A stretch of DNA of 25,955 nt, from assembly GCA_946480815.1 (NCBI GenBank), contig CAMLLB010000061.1, forward strand, positions 1-25,955, written 5' to 3'. A program made the position numbers and the translations under genes. Origin of the DNA: an uncultured Flavobacteriales bacterium (lineage in GTDB: Bacteria > Bacteroidota > Bacteroidia > Flavobacteriales > Crocinitomicaceae). Below the pieces are notes generated by a model. That model was not told the origin of the DNA. It searched no databases and saw only the letters and a program-made list of their open reading frames with translations. This document shows, one piece after another, positions 7,605-15,697 of the stretch (positions are counted from its first letter, which is position 1; every line of letters starts with the position of its first letter).

Positions 7605-7711
7605 TTTTCCCACAAATGCACAAATTGGAGTGAGCATAGACGCACCGGTCTCACTTAGATGGCGAATCCGCCGCGGCGGACGCCATAAAAATCTGCGCAT
7701 CTGTGGTAAAA
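7605..7711. repeat. Structured dispersed repeat, copy 1
   Basis: Outer arms 7605-7626 and 7690-7711 are inverted repeats matching at 18 of 22 positions. Inside are two separate hairpins: AGTGAG (7629-7634) with CTCACT (7650-7655), and ATGGCG (7659-7664) with CGCCAT (7681-7686), the latter enclosing the perfect 14-base palindrome at 7667-7680. The predicted shape is an outer stem with two inner stem-loops. The right arm matches copy 2 (9075-9096) at 21 of 22 bases. It encodes nothing obvious. The remainder of the 7530-7815 gap holds the egt terminator, a small hairpin (GCTTTT/AAAAGC, 7751-7766) and TATCTTTC at 7779-7786, a one-mismatch -7 box for the next gene. Confidence 0.75.
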
Positions 7712-7815
7712 AAAAAGATGATCCATATTTTCAGCAGAGTTATTTGTTAAGCTTTTCCTAAAAAGCAAAGCCAGCCAGTATCTTTCTATTATTTTAGAGG
7801 CATAAAAATCGCGTT

Positions 7816-8958
7816 ATGACAACTACCGACTTAGAGAAACAGGGATTTGTAAAGAAACAACTCCCGATGATCATCAAAGGATTAATGGCATTTATGTTCC
7901 TGCTTTCTGCAGTGGCAAAGTTGTACCCTTCTCCCAATTTGGCATTACCGACATTTGAAGTAAAACAATTGATCCCAATGGGATTCAGTGAAACAAGTGC
8001 GGCATATTTCTCCCGCATTCTGATTGGTTGTGAATTGGCCCTGGGAATTCTCTTACTTCAAAAGAACTATTTCAAGAGACTGGTGATCCCGATGTCATTT
8101 CTAATGTTGTTGGTTTTCAGTATCCATTTAAGTTATGAAATTGCATCAACCGGGAATAGTGGGAATTGTGGTTGTTTTGGCTCTTTGTTACCGATGACCC
8201 CGGCACAAGCCCTGATTAAGAACATTATTGGAATGGGCTTGCTGGTTATTCTTTATCAAAAAACTTCTAAACAAAATGACCGGTTGAATTTTTCGTTTGT
8301 TGCAGCGATCACATTTGCTTCTATTCTTGCTGTATTCCTTGTCGGACCAATGCAACGTAAATCCAATGATGAATTGGTGGAAGAAATGATGCAGGAAATG
8401 AATATGGACCAGACAGATGAACCGAATACAAAAGTTGAGGATTCCGTTACGGTGAAAGTGGAAAAGTTAGAACCTGCATCTACTTCCAATCCGAAATTGA
8501 TAAAAGGGGAGAAATCAGAAGTTGTAGAAGAAAAGCCGGTACTGGATGAACCAAAAGCGAAAAAATCCGGATTTGCTTCTCAATACGGAGATATCGATAA
8601 AGGAAGGAAGATCCTTTGTTTCTTTGCTCCGGGATGTGATCATTGTAAAGAAACAGCAAAGGCGCTGACAGAAATGGCTTCAAAAGATCCGAATTTCCCT
8701 GAAATGAAAATTGTCTTCATGGATGAGGAAGCAGAACTGATTCCTGACTTTTTTGCTTTTGCGGGGAAAAAATATCCGTTTAAAATCCTGGATGTTGCTT
8801 CATTCTGGACTGTATTGGGTGGAACAAAGGATACTCCGGGAGTATTTTACCTCTGGAACGGGAATATCCTGAAAGAATATGACGGGATCAATGAACGTGC
8901 ATTTAAAAAGGACGAATTCAAAAAGATCGTTCAAAAGAAGTGGTCTGAATTAAAGTAG
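7816..8958 (+). CDS. MauE/DoxX-like membrane protein fused to a thioredoxin-like domain
   Basis: The 380-residue product begins with a MauE/DoxX-type membrane domain: hydrophobic segments at about residues 17-36, 64-82, 88-107, 130-147 and 160-177. Between the third and fourth is the NSGNCGCFG motif (C118 and C120) typical of MauE-like proteins. A charged, Glu/Lys/Pro-rich linker (about 180-250) leads to a thioredoxin-like domain (about 255-380) with CDHC (C274, C277), the preceding strand KILCFFAPG and a cis-Pro candidate P341 in KDTPGVFYLW. With five membrane segments the thioredoxin domain should face the periplasm if the N-terminus is inside. I infer a self-contained thiol-disulfide relay, possibly for folding exported proteins. 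No partner gene adjoins it; structured repeats lie on both sides. Confidence 0.82.
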   Translation: MTTTDLEKQGFVKKQLPMIIKGLMAFMFLLSAVAKLYPSPNLALPTFEVKQLIPMGFSETSAAYFSRILIGCELALGILLLQKNYFKRLVIPMSFLMLLVFSIHLSYEIASTGNSGNCGCFGSLLPMTPAQALIKNIIGMGLLVILYQKTSKQNDRLNFSFVAAITFASILAVFLVGPMQRKSNDELVEEMMQEMNMDQTDEPNTKVEDSVTVKVEKLEPASTSNPKLIKGEKSEVVEEKPVLDEPKAKKSGFASQYGDIDKGRKILCFFAPGCDHCKETAKALTEMASKDPNFPEMKIVFMDEEAELIPDFFAFAGKKYPFKILDVASFWTVLGGTKDTPGVFYLWNGNILKEYDGINERAFKKDEFKKIVQKKWSELK

Positions 8959-8983
8959 CAATATCTAAATGATTCAAAGCGTA

Positions 8984-9095
8984 TTTGCCGCAGATTCACG
9001 GATCAAAGCGAGCCTGCCGGACTCGCCACTAAGTAAACAACTGGGAGAAGAGGCATCCGGTAGGTGCCTCAAAAAATCTGTGCATCTGTGGTAAA
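8984..9095. repeat. Structured dispersed repeat, copy 2
   Basis: Outer arms 8984-9003 and 9076-9095 match as inverted repeats at 16 of 20 positions. Inner hairpins are GCGAG (9008-9012) with CTCGC (9022-9026) and GAGGCA (9050-9055) with TGCCTC (9065-9070). Outer arms resemble copy 1, but the inner stems differ in sequence while keeping the same layout. It begins 26 bases after the membrane-thioredoxin gene. Confidence 0.75.
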
Positions 9096-9175
9096 AGAAA
9101 TATGTATCAAGAAATGAGTTTAATGGGGGATGGATGTCTCCTGATTTAACTATCTTCATGATTCATTCGGATATT

Positions 9176-10489
9176 ATGAAAAGCCTGTTCATTATTCTTT
9201 TATTTTTCTCGAGCTTCTTTTCCCAGGCTCAGAAAAAACAACACTTTGATGAAGATAAATTCTACCTGGAATTGGGGATTTTAGCTCAGAAAAAAGACTT
9301 TTTTGAGGTGAAAAGCCTGCTCATAGCCAATAAATCCCGGATCGATAAAGAGGTTTATTTCTATTATTGGAGTTTGGTCGAAAATGCTTTTTCCCACTTC
9401 AGGGAATCGAACGAAGCGATTGAGGATTTTATGGAAGGTGCAGGATCGATGAATAACGATTCTCTTTTCAAAGAGATTTTGATGGTGAAGCAGCTAAACC
9501 TGGTGAATCTGTTTGAGTACAAAGAAGCTTATTTTACCAATCAGTATATCCTTGAAAAGTTCAGGTATGTTTGCACGGAAGAAGAGATAGCAGACCTGTC
9601 GAATACAAGTGCTATCTGGAAAGGATTGGAAAATTCGGGAAAGCAGGTGATCCATCATCCCGTTGATGTGAAGATCCGGTTGTCGCGTGATAAAGCAAAC
9701 TTGGCAAATGTACCCGTGACCGTATCAGGTAAAACCAAGGATTTTATATTTGATACAGGAGCGAATTTTTCAGTAATTCAACGTTCTGTCGCTCTTGAAA
9801 TGGGATGTGAAATAATTCCGGTCCAGTTTGATGTGTCAGCAATAACCGGCGCAAAAGTAAAAAGCGATCTGGCCGTTGTAAAAGAGTTGACAATTGGAGG
9901 TCCAGAAGGGTCGGGACAAGTTATCACTTGTGAAAATGTTGTTTTTCTCGTTTTTGATGATAAAGACCTGACTTTCTCAGAAGTGAATTATTCGATCCAG
10001 GGAATTATTGGATTTCCGGTCATTCGTAACCTGGAAGAGATTCATATTACAAAGGATGATCAATTAATCGTTCCTGAAACTCCGGAAGTCTATAAGAACA
10101 GTAACATGTTTTTGAACGGATTTGTTCCGGTTGTACAGGTTACTCAAGAGTCAGATACACTGCAGTTTTCATTTGACACAGGAGCAGTTGAAACTTCTTT
10201 GAATAGCGCCTATTATACAAAGTATAAAAAGAAAATAGAAAAGAAAGGGAAAAAGCAAACCCTAAAATCCGGTGGAGCAGGAGGAATGGTTGAGTTTGAA
10301 GGTTATATCTTACCGAAAGTAACCATCGCAGTTGGTACATCGCAGGCAACGCTCCACGATGTTCAGGTTCGAAAAGATCGTGTCGGGGAATCAGACGCTG
10401 GCTTTGACGGAAATCTCGGGCAAGATTTTATCAAGCAATTCGATGAAATGATCATCAGTTTCAACTATTCGACGATCCGGTTCAAATAA
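9176..10489 (+). CDS. Exported two-lobed aspartic protease (retropepsin-like)
   Basis: The start at 9176 gives a clean signal peptide (MKSLFIILLFFSSFFSQAQ) and a 437-residue precursor; an upstream ATG at 9134 would add 14 polar residues. A helical region (about 20-160) precedes two retropepsin-type lobes. Lobe 1 has FIFDTGANFSVI (D193-T-G) and the hydrophobic-hydrophobic-Gly partner IQGIIGFPVI. Lobe 2 has FSFDTGAVETSL (D334-T-G) and FDGNLGQDFI. Retroviral-type proteases carry one Asp-Thr-Gly per chain and dimerise; two in one chain suggests a pepsin-like internal pseudo-dimer. The predicted location is periplasmic or outer-membrane associated. The substrate is unknown. A bidirectional terminator follows. 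Confidence 0.87.
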   Translation: MKSLFIILLFFSSFFSQAQKKQHFDEDKFYLELGILAQKKDFFEVKSLLIANKSRIDKEVYFYYWSLVENAFSHFRESNEAIEDFMEGAGSMNNDSLFKEILMVKQLNLVNLFEYKEAYFTNQYILEKFRYVCTEEEIADLSNTSAIWKGLENSGKQVIHHPVDVKIRLSRDKANLANVPVTVSGKTKDFIFDTGANFSVIQRSVALEMGCEIIPVQFDVSAITGAKVKSDLAVVKELTIGGPEGSGQVITCENVVFLVFDDKDLTFSEVNYSIQGIIGFPVIRNLEEIHITKDDQLIVPETPEVYKNSNMFLNGFVPVVQVTQESDTLQFSFDTGAVETSLNSAYYTKYKKKIEKKGKKQTLKSGGAGGMVEFEGYILPKVTIAVGTSQATLHDVQVRKDRVGESDAGFDGNLGQDFIKQFDEMIISFNYSTIRFK

Positions 10490-10491
10490 CC

Positions 10492-10525
10492 AAAAGGTAC
10501 CTTCGGCTACGCTCAGTTACCTTTT
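10492..10525. terminator. Bidirectional terminator with CTTCG-CTCAG core
   Basis: AAAAGGTA (10492-10499) pairs with TACCTTTT (10518-10525) around a core at 10501-10516. It starts two bases after the protease stop and is a near-copy of 3562-3595, again between convergent genes. Confidence 0.8.
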
Positions 10526-10616
10526 ACGTTTTATCATTATTATTTCGGTGACTGAATACTTACGCAGGAGTTACAGCATAGGTGCAGCGCCAGTCGAAAT
10601 CCAGAAATGACAATAG

Positions 10617-11393
10617 TTACTTCGCTGTTCCGCTTGTCTTTGTTTCCTGAGTTTTTACCGGTTCGGCAGCTTCTGTCTTTTTTGGTGCTGCAACCATTAT
10701 CACTTCACCCGCTGCTTCACGTACCTGGGCAAATAACCAATCATACATTTCATCCGTCCGGAAAATTCGTTCCAAAGCTCCATGATTTGCTCCGGCAATT
10801 TCTGTATAAATCAGGTTTTTCCCATTGTTACAATTCTTGATTGCAGAAACCATTTCCCTGGAATAGCGCACCGGAACTGCTTCGTCTCTGTTGCCATGCT
10901 GAATCCACATGGGAATACTTGCCAGATTACATGCGTCTTTTGGATTTCCACCACCGCAAAGTGCTACTGCTGCGGTAATTTTGTCTGCATGTTTTCCGAC
11001 AAAATGCATAGTCCCATAACCACCGAGGCTCATGCCGCAAACATATACACGGTTCGTGTCGGTTTTATATAATTTTTGAACGTACTGTAAAACTTCAAGT
11101 ACTTTATCCGGGTTCCAGGATCCTGAAGCAACTTGCGGTGCAATTACAATCGCCGGAACTTTGCGCCCTTTTTCAATTTCGTGGATCACTCCATATTTTT
11201 TTACCCGGTTCAAATCTGTTCCGCTTAAGCTTTTACCGTGAAGGAAGATCAGGATTGGAGGATTGTTATTCAGAGTAGCCGAATCCGGAAGGTTCAACCA
11301 AAAATTGTAATATGTTTTTCCTTTTACAGCACTTAATTGTGCAAACGATTGAAGACCGACAACTAGACAAATTACGACAAGAATATACTTCAT
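10617..11393 (-). CDS. Exported alpha/beta hydrolase (esterase, PHB-depolymerase-like)
   Basis: The 258-residue product starts with a signal peptide (MKYILVVICLVVGLQSFAQ). An alpha/beta-hydrolase fold follows: oxyanion-region strand ILIFLHGKSLSG (48-59), nucleophile elbow GMSLGG (S122), acid in QHGNRDEAVP (D170) and catalytic His in AGANHG (H204). The GSWNPDK and NRVYVCGMSLGGYGT segments recall esterases related to poly(3-hydroxybutyrate) depolymerases and feruloyl esterases. The last 25 residues are a Pro/Thr/Lys/Glu-rich tail without a sorting motif. It is probably a periplasmic or outer-membrane esterase; the substrate cannot be read. It converges on the aspartic protease gene. Confidence 0.88.
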   Translation of the reverse strand: MKYILVVICLVVGLQSFAQLSAVKGKTYYNFWLNLPDSATLNNNPPILIFLHGKSLSGTDLNRVKKYGVIHEIEKGRKVPAIVIAPQVASGSWNPDKVLEVLQYVQKLYKTDTNRVYVCGMSLGGYGTMHFVGKHADKITAAVALCGGGNPKDACNLASIPMWIQHGNRDEAVPVRYSREMVSAIKNCNNGKNLIYTEIAGANHGALERIFRTDEMYDWLFAQVREAAGEVIMVAAPKKTEAAEPVKTQETKTSGTAK

Positions 11394-11561
11394 ATATTTT
11401 TTATTACATTTTAGTGCAACTGTACTAAGGTTTGTTGCATATCACCGGCCGCGGCTGGTTCTTATTTTTCATTCGGGGTCGCTAAGATAGGGATTTTATA
11501 ATAAGTGAGTTTTTAAGTTTTGGTTAATTCCTGATCATTTTAGTATATACCAGGGTAGAGG

Positions 11562-11585
11562 TTCGCTATTTTGCGAATTAGCGAA
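11562..11585. repeat. Small inverted repeat in the 11394-11683 gap
   Basis: TTCGCTA (11562-11568) and TAGCGAA (11579-11585) form a perfect 7-base stem, with an alternative TTCGC/GCGAA pairing inside. It sits in a run of GCGAATT-like words. The rest of this roughly 290-base gap shows the TPR-gene terminator at 11633-11661 and no coding potential I can support. Confidence 0.4.
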
Positions 11586-11632
11586 TTGGAGAATTCACGA
11601 AACGAAAATTGTGGAATTCGGATTAAAACAAA

Positions 11633-11661
11633 AAAACCTCGACATTTATTGTCGAGGTTTT
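11633..11661. terminator. Terminator after the TPR gene
   Basis: AAAACCTCGACA (11633-11644) pairs perfectly with TGTCGAGGTTTT (11650-11661), giving a 12-base stem with A/T tracts on both sides, 22 bases beyond the TPR gene stop. It can act on either strand; the minus-strand gene is its natural client. Confidence 0.88.
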
Positions 11662-11683
11662 CTAAATTCATTGAGCAACCTGC

Positions 11684-12793
11684 TTATTGCCTTGCTGCAT
11701 CAAGCATTTGCTTGTATTTTGCTTCTTTTTCTGTGTTTTTAAGTGCTCTGGCAATTTTCACCAAACTGTTCAGAACATCCACATCTTTTGGTGAAATAGT
11801 CACATATTTTTCCAATGGCTCCATGGCAAAACCATAGAACTCTAAACTTTTTGCAAGCAATTCATCCGATTCTTTTTTTGCATTAGGAGGAAGATTTCCT
11901 GCTTTTTGGCGCAACTCAAAACCTTTACTGGAGAAATAACTTCCTAAGTTATAATAAGCATCCGCATAATTCGGATCGATTTCAACCGCTTTGTTCAGGT
12001 TTTCCAAAACTGTCTTGTCGTCATTCATTTCCATGGCGATAGTTCCCAAAGCAAAGTATAAATGCTTATCCTTCGGAGATTTAGCGATAGCTTGCTTCAA
12101 AAACTCAACAGCCTTATCATTTTGTCCTGCTTTGATATAAGCCATCGCAGTTGCGCGATAGATCTCGTTCGGCTTGTAATTTACATCTGCAGCTTTCTTG
12201 TAGTATTCTGCCGCCTGAACGTAATTGGAATCATTTTCAGCAGCAATACCTGCATAATAAATAGCAGTGGTATCCAATTGGTTCAGAATATTTGTGTAAT
12301 CATTAACTGTACCGAAAGACATCATTGCTTCTTTGAATTTTTTAGCGTCAAAAGCAGCAGATCCTGTCGTATAAAGCATTTGCTTGATCGTGTTTACACT
12401 ATTTTCGATATCCGAATCATATTTGTTCGAAAGATCATAAGCATCTTTATATGCTTTGATGGAAGTTTCCTTCGCATTTTCCGGAACATTTTTATTGAAT
12501 TCTGCATCTCCTAACATTTTTACAAGAAGCATTGAAGTGTAGATTTCCCCTTTAAGGAATAAAGTCTTCGGGCTTTTTTCTGTTTCAGGATTGGCAGCAG
12601 CAATATCAATGGATTCTTTTGCCTTCAGGAGTTGTTTTTTCATTTCAACCATGTCTCCGGCCATTTGAGCTTTCTCATAGTTTTGGAATGCCAAAGCAGC
12701 ATCTGTTTCTACCTTTTTTTGTGCAAATGAAAGCGATGAAATCATCACGATTCCTGCTATCAATGCTCCTTTAGTCATATTCAAATAGTTCAT
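11684..12793 (-). CDS. Exported tetratricopeptide-repeat protein
   Basis: From the ATG at 12793 the product is about 369 residues, with a signal peptide (MNYLNMTKGALIAGIVMISS, then LSFAQ). An ATG at 12778 (MTKGALIAG) is an equally plausible start; the longer frame back to 12841 adds polar residues unlike a signal sequence. The mature part is helical with TPR motifs best seen in the C-terminal half, for example AAEYYKKAADVN, KAVEFLKQAIAKSPKDKHLY and LENLNKAVEIDPNYADAYYNLGSYF. TPR proteins are scaffolds; the partner is unknown. It lies 140 bases downstream of gyrA on the same strand. A strong terminator follows. Confidence 0.85.
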   Translation of the reverse strand: MNYLNMTKGALIAGIVMISSLSFAQKKVETDAALAFQNYEKAQMAGDMVEMKKQLLKAKESIDIAAANPETEKSPKTLFLKGEIYTSMLLVKMLGDAEFNKNVPENAKETSIKAYKDAYDLSNKYDSDIENSVNTIKQMLYTTGSAAFDAKKFKEAMMSFGTVNDYTNILNQLDTTAIYYAGIAAENDSNYVQAAEYYKKAADVNYKPNEIYRATAMAYIKAGQNDKAVEFLKQAIAKSPKDKHLYFALGTIAMEMNDDKTVLENLNKAVEIDPNYADAYYNLGSYFSSKGFELRQKAGNLPPNAKKESDELLAKSLEFYGFAMEPLEKYVTISPKDVDVLNSLVKIARALKNTEKEAKYKQMLDAARQ

Positions 12794-12839
12794 ACCTATT
12801 AAATTTTTATTTTCTGCGCTACCGCTTGATCTATCAATC

Positions 12840-12854
12840 AAAAGCTACGCTTTT
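12840..12854 (-). terminator. Weak hairpin between gyrA and the TPR gene
   Basis: AAAAGC (12840-12845) and GCTTTT (12849-12854) form a 6-base stem with a three-base loop. On the minus strand only four T residues follow, so it would be a leaky gyrA terminator at best. Confidence 0.35.
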
Positions 12855-12933
12855 TTTATTTTGCTGTGATCTTGTTTCCAACTTTTATGCCATTATCGAC
12901 ACTAAAGATGCAAACAAAATGCAATTTCCATAT

Positions 12934-15486
12934 TTATTCTTCAGAATTTTCAGTTGTTTCTTCTGAAGCTCCATCTGTAGGTCCATCAAGGATCGTTCCT
13001 TCTTCACCTTCGAATTCTTCTTCTTCATCCGAACGCGGAACTCTGGCTACAGCAGCAATTTCTGCATTTCCTTTTAAGTTGATCAAACGAACACCCTGAG
13101 CAGCACGTCCCATGACACGGATCGTATCAATATGCATACGGATCGTAACACCTGCTTTGGTAATGATCATCAAATCGTCTTCATCAGCAACGGTTTTGAT
13201 TGCCAAAAGCGGTCCGGTTTTATCCGTAATAGAAATGGTTTTCACACCCTTTCCTCCACGGTTGGTAATACGGTAAACCGGCTCACCATCTTCCGGATCG
13301 TTCAGGAAGGAACGTTTTCCGTATCCTTTTTCAGAAACAACCATAATCGTTTCGGAGTTATCTTTTACGCAGATCATTCCGACAACTTCATCTTTGTCAT
13401 TCTGAAGAGTTACGGCACGCACACCGGAAGCATTTCTTCCCATCGGGCGAACTTTCTCTTCGTTGAAACGAATTGCACGCCCGGCTTTTGTAGCCAATAC
13501 CATTTCATTCGTTCCGTCTGTCAATCTTGCTTCCAGTAATTCATCGTTCTCACGGATTGTGATCGCGTTGATACCGTTTGCTCTTGGACGGGAATATGCT
13601 TCCAGGGAAGTTTTCTTGATGATACCTTGCTTCGTACACATCACAATGAAATTGTTCTCAACGTATTCTTTGTCGGTCAAATCCTTAACCTTCACATACG
13701 CTTTGATCTTATCATCCTGTTCAATGTTCAACAAGTTTTGGATCGCTCTTCCTTTTGCAGTTTTGTTTCCTTCCGGAACTTCAAATACACGCATCCAGAA
13801 ACAACGTCCTTTCTCAGTGAAGATCAACAAATAGTTGTGGTTCGTTGCAACGAACAAGTGCTCCAGGAAGTCTTTGTCTCGTGTGGTAGAACCTTTTGAT
13901 CCCATTCCACCGCGACTTTGAACCTTGAATTCATCCAGGTTTGTACGCTTGATATATCCCGCATGTGAAATGGTAATAACAACCTCTTCATCCGGAATCA
14001 AATCTTCAATCTTCATTTCAGAAGCAGAATACTCGATTTGAGAACGACGTGCATCACCGTATTTCGTACGGATTTCAATCAATTCATCCTTGATGATCTG
14101 CATTCTGCGCTCTTCACGCTCCAAAATATCTTTCAAATCAGCGATTAAAGCCATCAAATCCGCATATTCAGCACGTAATTTGTCTTGCTCCAGTCCTGTC
14201 AATTGGCGTAAACGCATTTCAACAATCGCACGGGACTGAATGTCGGATAATGAAAAACGCTCCATCAAACGTTCGCGTGCTTCTTCCGGGCTTTTTGACG
14301 AGCGGATCATTGCGATTACTTCATCGATATTGTCAGAAGCAATGATCAAACCTTCTAAGATGTGTGCGCGCTCTTCAGCTTTACGCAATTCATATTTCGT
14401 TCTGCGAACTACTACATCATGTCTGAATTTCACGAATTCGACAATCATTTCCTTTAAGTTCAACAAACGCGGTCTTCCGTCTACCAAACAGATATTGTTG
14501 ATAGAGAAGGAACTTTGAAGTGCGGTATACTTATATAATTTGTTTAAAACGACATTCGGAATTGCTTCACGTTTTAATTCAAAAACGATACGCATACCAT
14601 TTCTATCAGATTCGTCACGAATGTCAGAAATTCCTTCAATCTTTTTGTCATTTACCAGTTCAGCAGTTTTTTTGATCATTTCTGCTTTGTTCACCTGGTA
14701 AGGAATCTCAGTCACAATGATCTGTTCTCTTCCTCCTGACTCTTCAATTTCCGCTTTTCCACGAATAACAACACGTCCGCGACCTGTCAGTAACGCTTCA
14801 CGTGCACCGTCAACACCGTAAATAATACCTCCTGTCGGGAAGTCAGGTGCTTTGACATAATGCAATAATTCTTCGTCTTCAATATCCTTATTGTCAACGT
14901 AAGCAATAATACTGTCAACGACTTCTCCTAAATTATGAGGGGCCATGTTTGTTGCCATACCTACCGCAATACCACTTGCTCCGTTTACCAACAAGTTAGG
15001 AATCTTGGACGGTAAAACAGTTGGTTCTTGCAGGGAGTCGTCAAAGTTTGGTGCGAAGTCAACCGTTTCTTTGTCCAGATCATCCAGCATCTCCTCGGCA
15101 ATCTTACGTAAACGAGCCTCGGTATAACGCATTGCTGCAGGACTGTCACCATCAACAGATCCGAAGTTTCCTTGTCCGTCAACCAAAGGATAGCGCAAAG
15201 ACCAATCCTGTGCCATACGAACCATGGTGTCGTATACTGAGCTGTCACCATGCGGGTGATACTTACCCAATACCTCTCCTACAATACGAGCTGACTTTTT
15301 GTACGGTCGATTGGAATAAACTCCCAAATCTTGCATACCATATAATACGCGGCGGTGTACCGGTTTAAACCCATCACGTACATCAGGAAGTGCACGGGAT
15401 ACAATTACGGACATCGAATAATCGATGTACGCCGATTTCATTTCATCTTCGATGTTAATCTGGATTATCTTTTCTCCATCTGCCAT
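12934..15486 (-). CDS. gyrA: DNA gyrase subunit A
   Basis: The 850-residue product is full-length GyrA, the DNA-breaking subunit that with GyrB introduces negative supercoils. It shows the N-terminal [20 protein letters not shown], the quinolone region [14 protein letters not shown] (S82 and D86, equivalent to E. coli S83 and D87, both the sensitive-type residues) and the catalytic tyrosine in [10 protein letters not shown] (Y121). A C-terminal beta-pinwheel follows. The GyrA box reads QSRGGMG (from Q523) instead of the usual Q(R/K)RGG(R/K)G. The C-terminus is an acidic tail ([13 protein letters not shown] onwards). It is divergent from clpC across 211 bases. The leader has a GCACG/CGTGC hairpin (15508-15524) and a near-consensus -7 box, TAATTTCG, on the minus strand at 15538-15545. 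Confidence 0.98.
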   Translation of the reverse strand: MADGEKIIQINIEDEMKSAYIDYSMSVIVSRALPDVRDGFKPVHRRVLYGMQDLGVYSNRPYKKSARIVGEVLGKYHPHGDSSVYDTMVRMAQDWSLRYPLVDGQGNFGSVDGDSPAAMRYTEARLRKIAEEMLDDLDKETVDFAPNFDDSLQEPTVLPSKIPNLLVNGASGIAVGMATNMAPHNLGEVVDSIIAYVDNKDIEDEELLHYVKAPDFPTGGIIYGVDGAREALLTGRGRVVIRGKAEIEESGGREQIIVTEIPYQVNKAEMIKKTAELVNDKKIEGISDIRDESDRNGMRIVFELKREAIPNVVLNKLYKYTALQSSFSINNICLVDGRPRLLNLKEMIVEFVKFRHDVVVRRTKYELRKAEERAHILEGLIIASDNIDEVIAMIRSSKSPEEARERLMERFSLSDIQSRAIVEMRLRQLTGLEQDKLRAEYADLMALIADLKDILEREERRMQIIKDELIEIRTKYGDARRSQIEYSASEMKIEDLIPDEEVVITISHAGYIKRTNLDEFKVQSRGGMGSKGSTTRDKDFLEHLFVATNHNYLLIFTEKGRCFWMRVFEVPEGNKTAKGRAIQNLLNIEQDDKIKAYVKVKDLTDKEYVENNFIVMCTKQGIIKKTSLEAYSRPRANGINAITIRENDELLEARLTDGTNEMVLATKAGRAIRFNEEKVRPMGRNASGVRAVTLQNDKDEVVGMICVKDNSETIMVVSEKGYGKRSFLNDPEDGEPVYRITNRGGKGVKTISITDKTGPLLAIKTVADEDDLMIITKAGVTIRMHIDTIRVMGRAAQGVRLINLKGNAEIAAVARVPRSDEEEEFEGEEGTILDGPTDGASEETTENSEE

Positions 15487-15537
15487 CTTGTCATAGTTTT
15501 AAATTATGCACGAAATTTGCGTGCTAAAAGCAAGTTC

Positions 15538-15545
15538 CGAAATTA
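15538..15545 (-). promoter_or_regulatory. Possible gyrA -7 box
   Basis: Minus-strand TAATTTCG matches TAnnTTTG with one mismatch and would give a leader of about 50 bases containing the small hairpin at 15508-15524. Confidence 0.3.
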
Positions 15546-15647
15546 GCTTTTTTATAACTACAAAAAAGGGTGGTAAACGGATTTTTACTAACAAAAAGTG
15601 GTGAAAAAATGCTATTTCGATGTACTTATTAACATTTAATGTGTTTG

Positions 15648-15655
15648 TATATTTG
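15648..15655 (+). promoter_or_regulatory. Bacteroidetes -7 box for clpC
   Basis: TATATTTG is a full match to TAnnTTTG and predicts a leader of about 38-40 bases before the ATG at 15698. No TTTG is present at the usual -33 spacing. Confidence 0.55.
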
Positions 15656-15697
15656 TATGGTGCACTTGTTGTACCTGAATCTTAAATTAAGATAGTT

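Noticed and set aside
7605..9095. Composite transposon formed by the two repeats around the membrane-thioredoxin gene
   Set aside because: No transposase, no target-site duplication that I can see, and the repeats are too short and too structured to be insertion sequences.
9134..9175. Upstream ATG for the aspartic protease
   Set aside because: It would bury the signal peptide behind 14 polar residues; the ATG at 9176 gives a standard export signal.
12062..12514. 150-codon plus-strand ORF opposite the TPR gene
   Set aside because: It is an antisense shadow: the minus-strand frame has a signal peptide and clear TPR motifs, while this frame is a low-complexity Ile/Ser/Cys-rich translation.
13132..13899. 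Plus-strand ORFs of 90-135 codons opposite gyrA
   Set aside because: They mirror conserved gyrA codons and have no family features of their own.
15229..15246. Quinolone-resistance change in GyrA
   Set aside because: The residues equivalent to E. coli S83 and D87 are Ser and Asp, the sensitive type.
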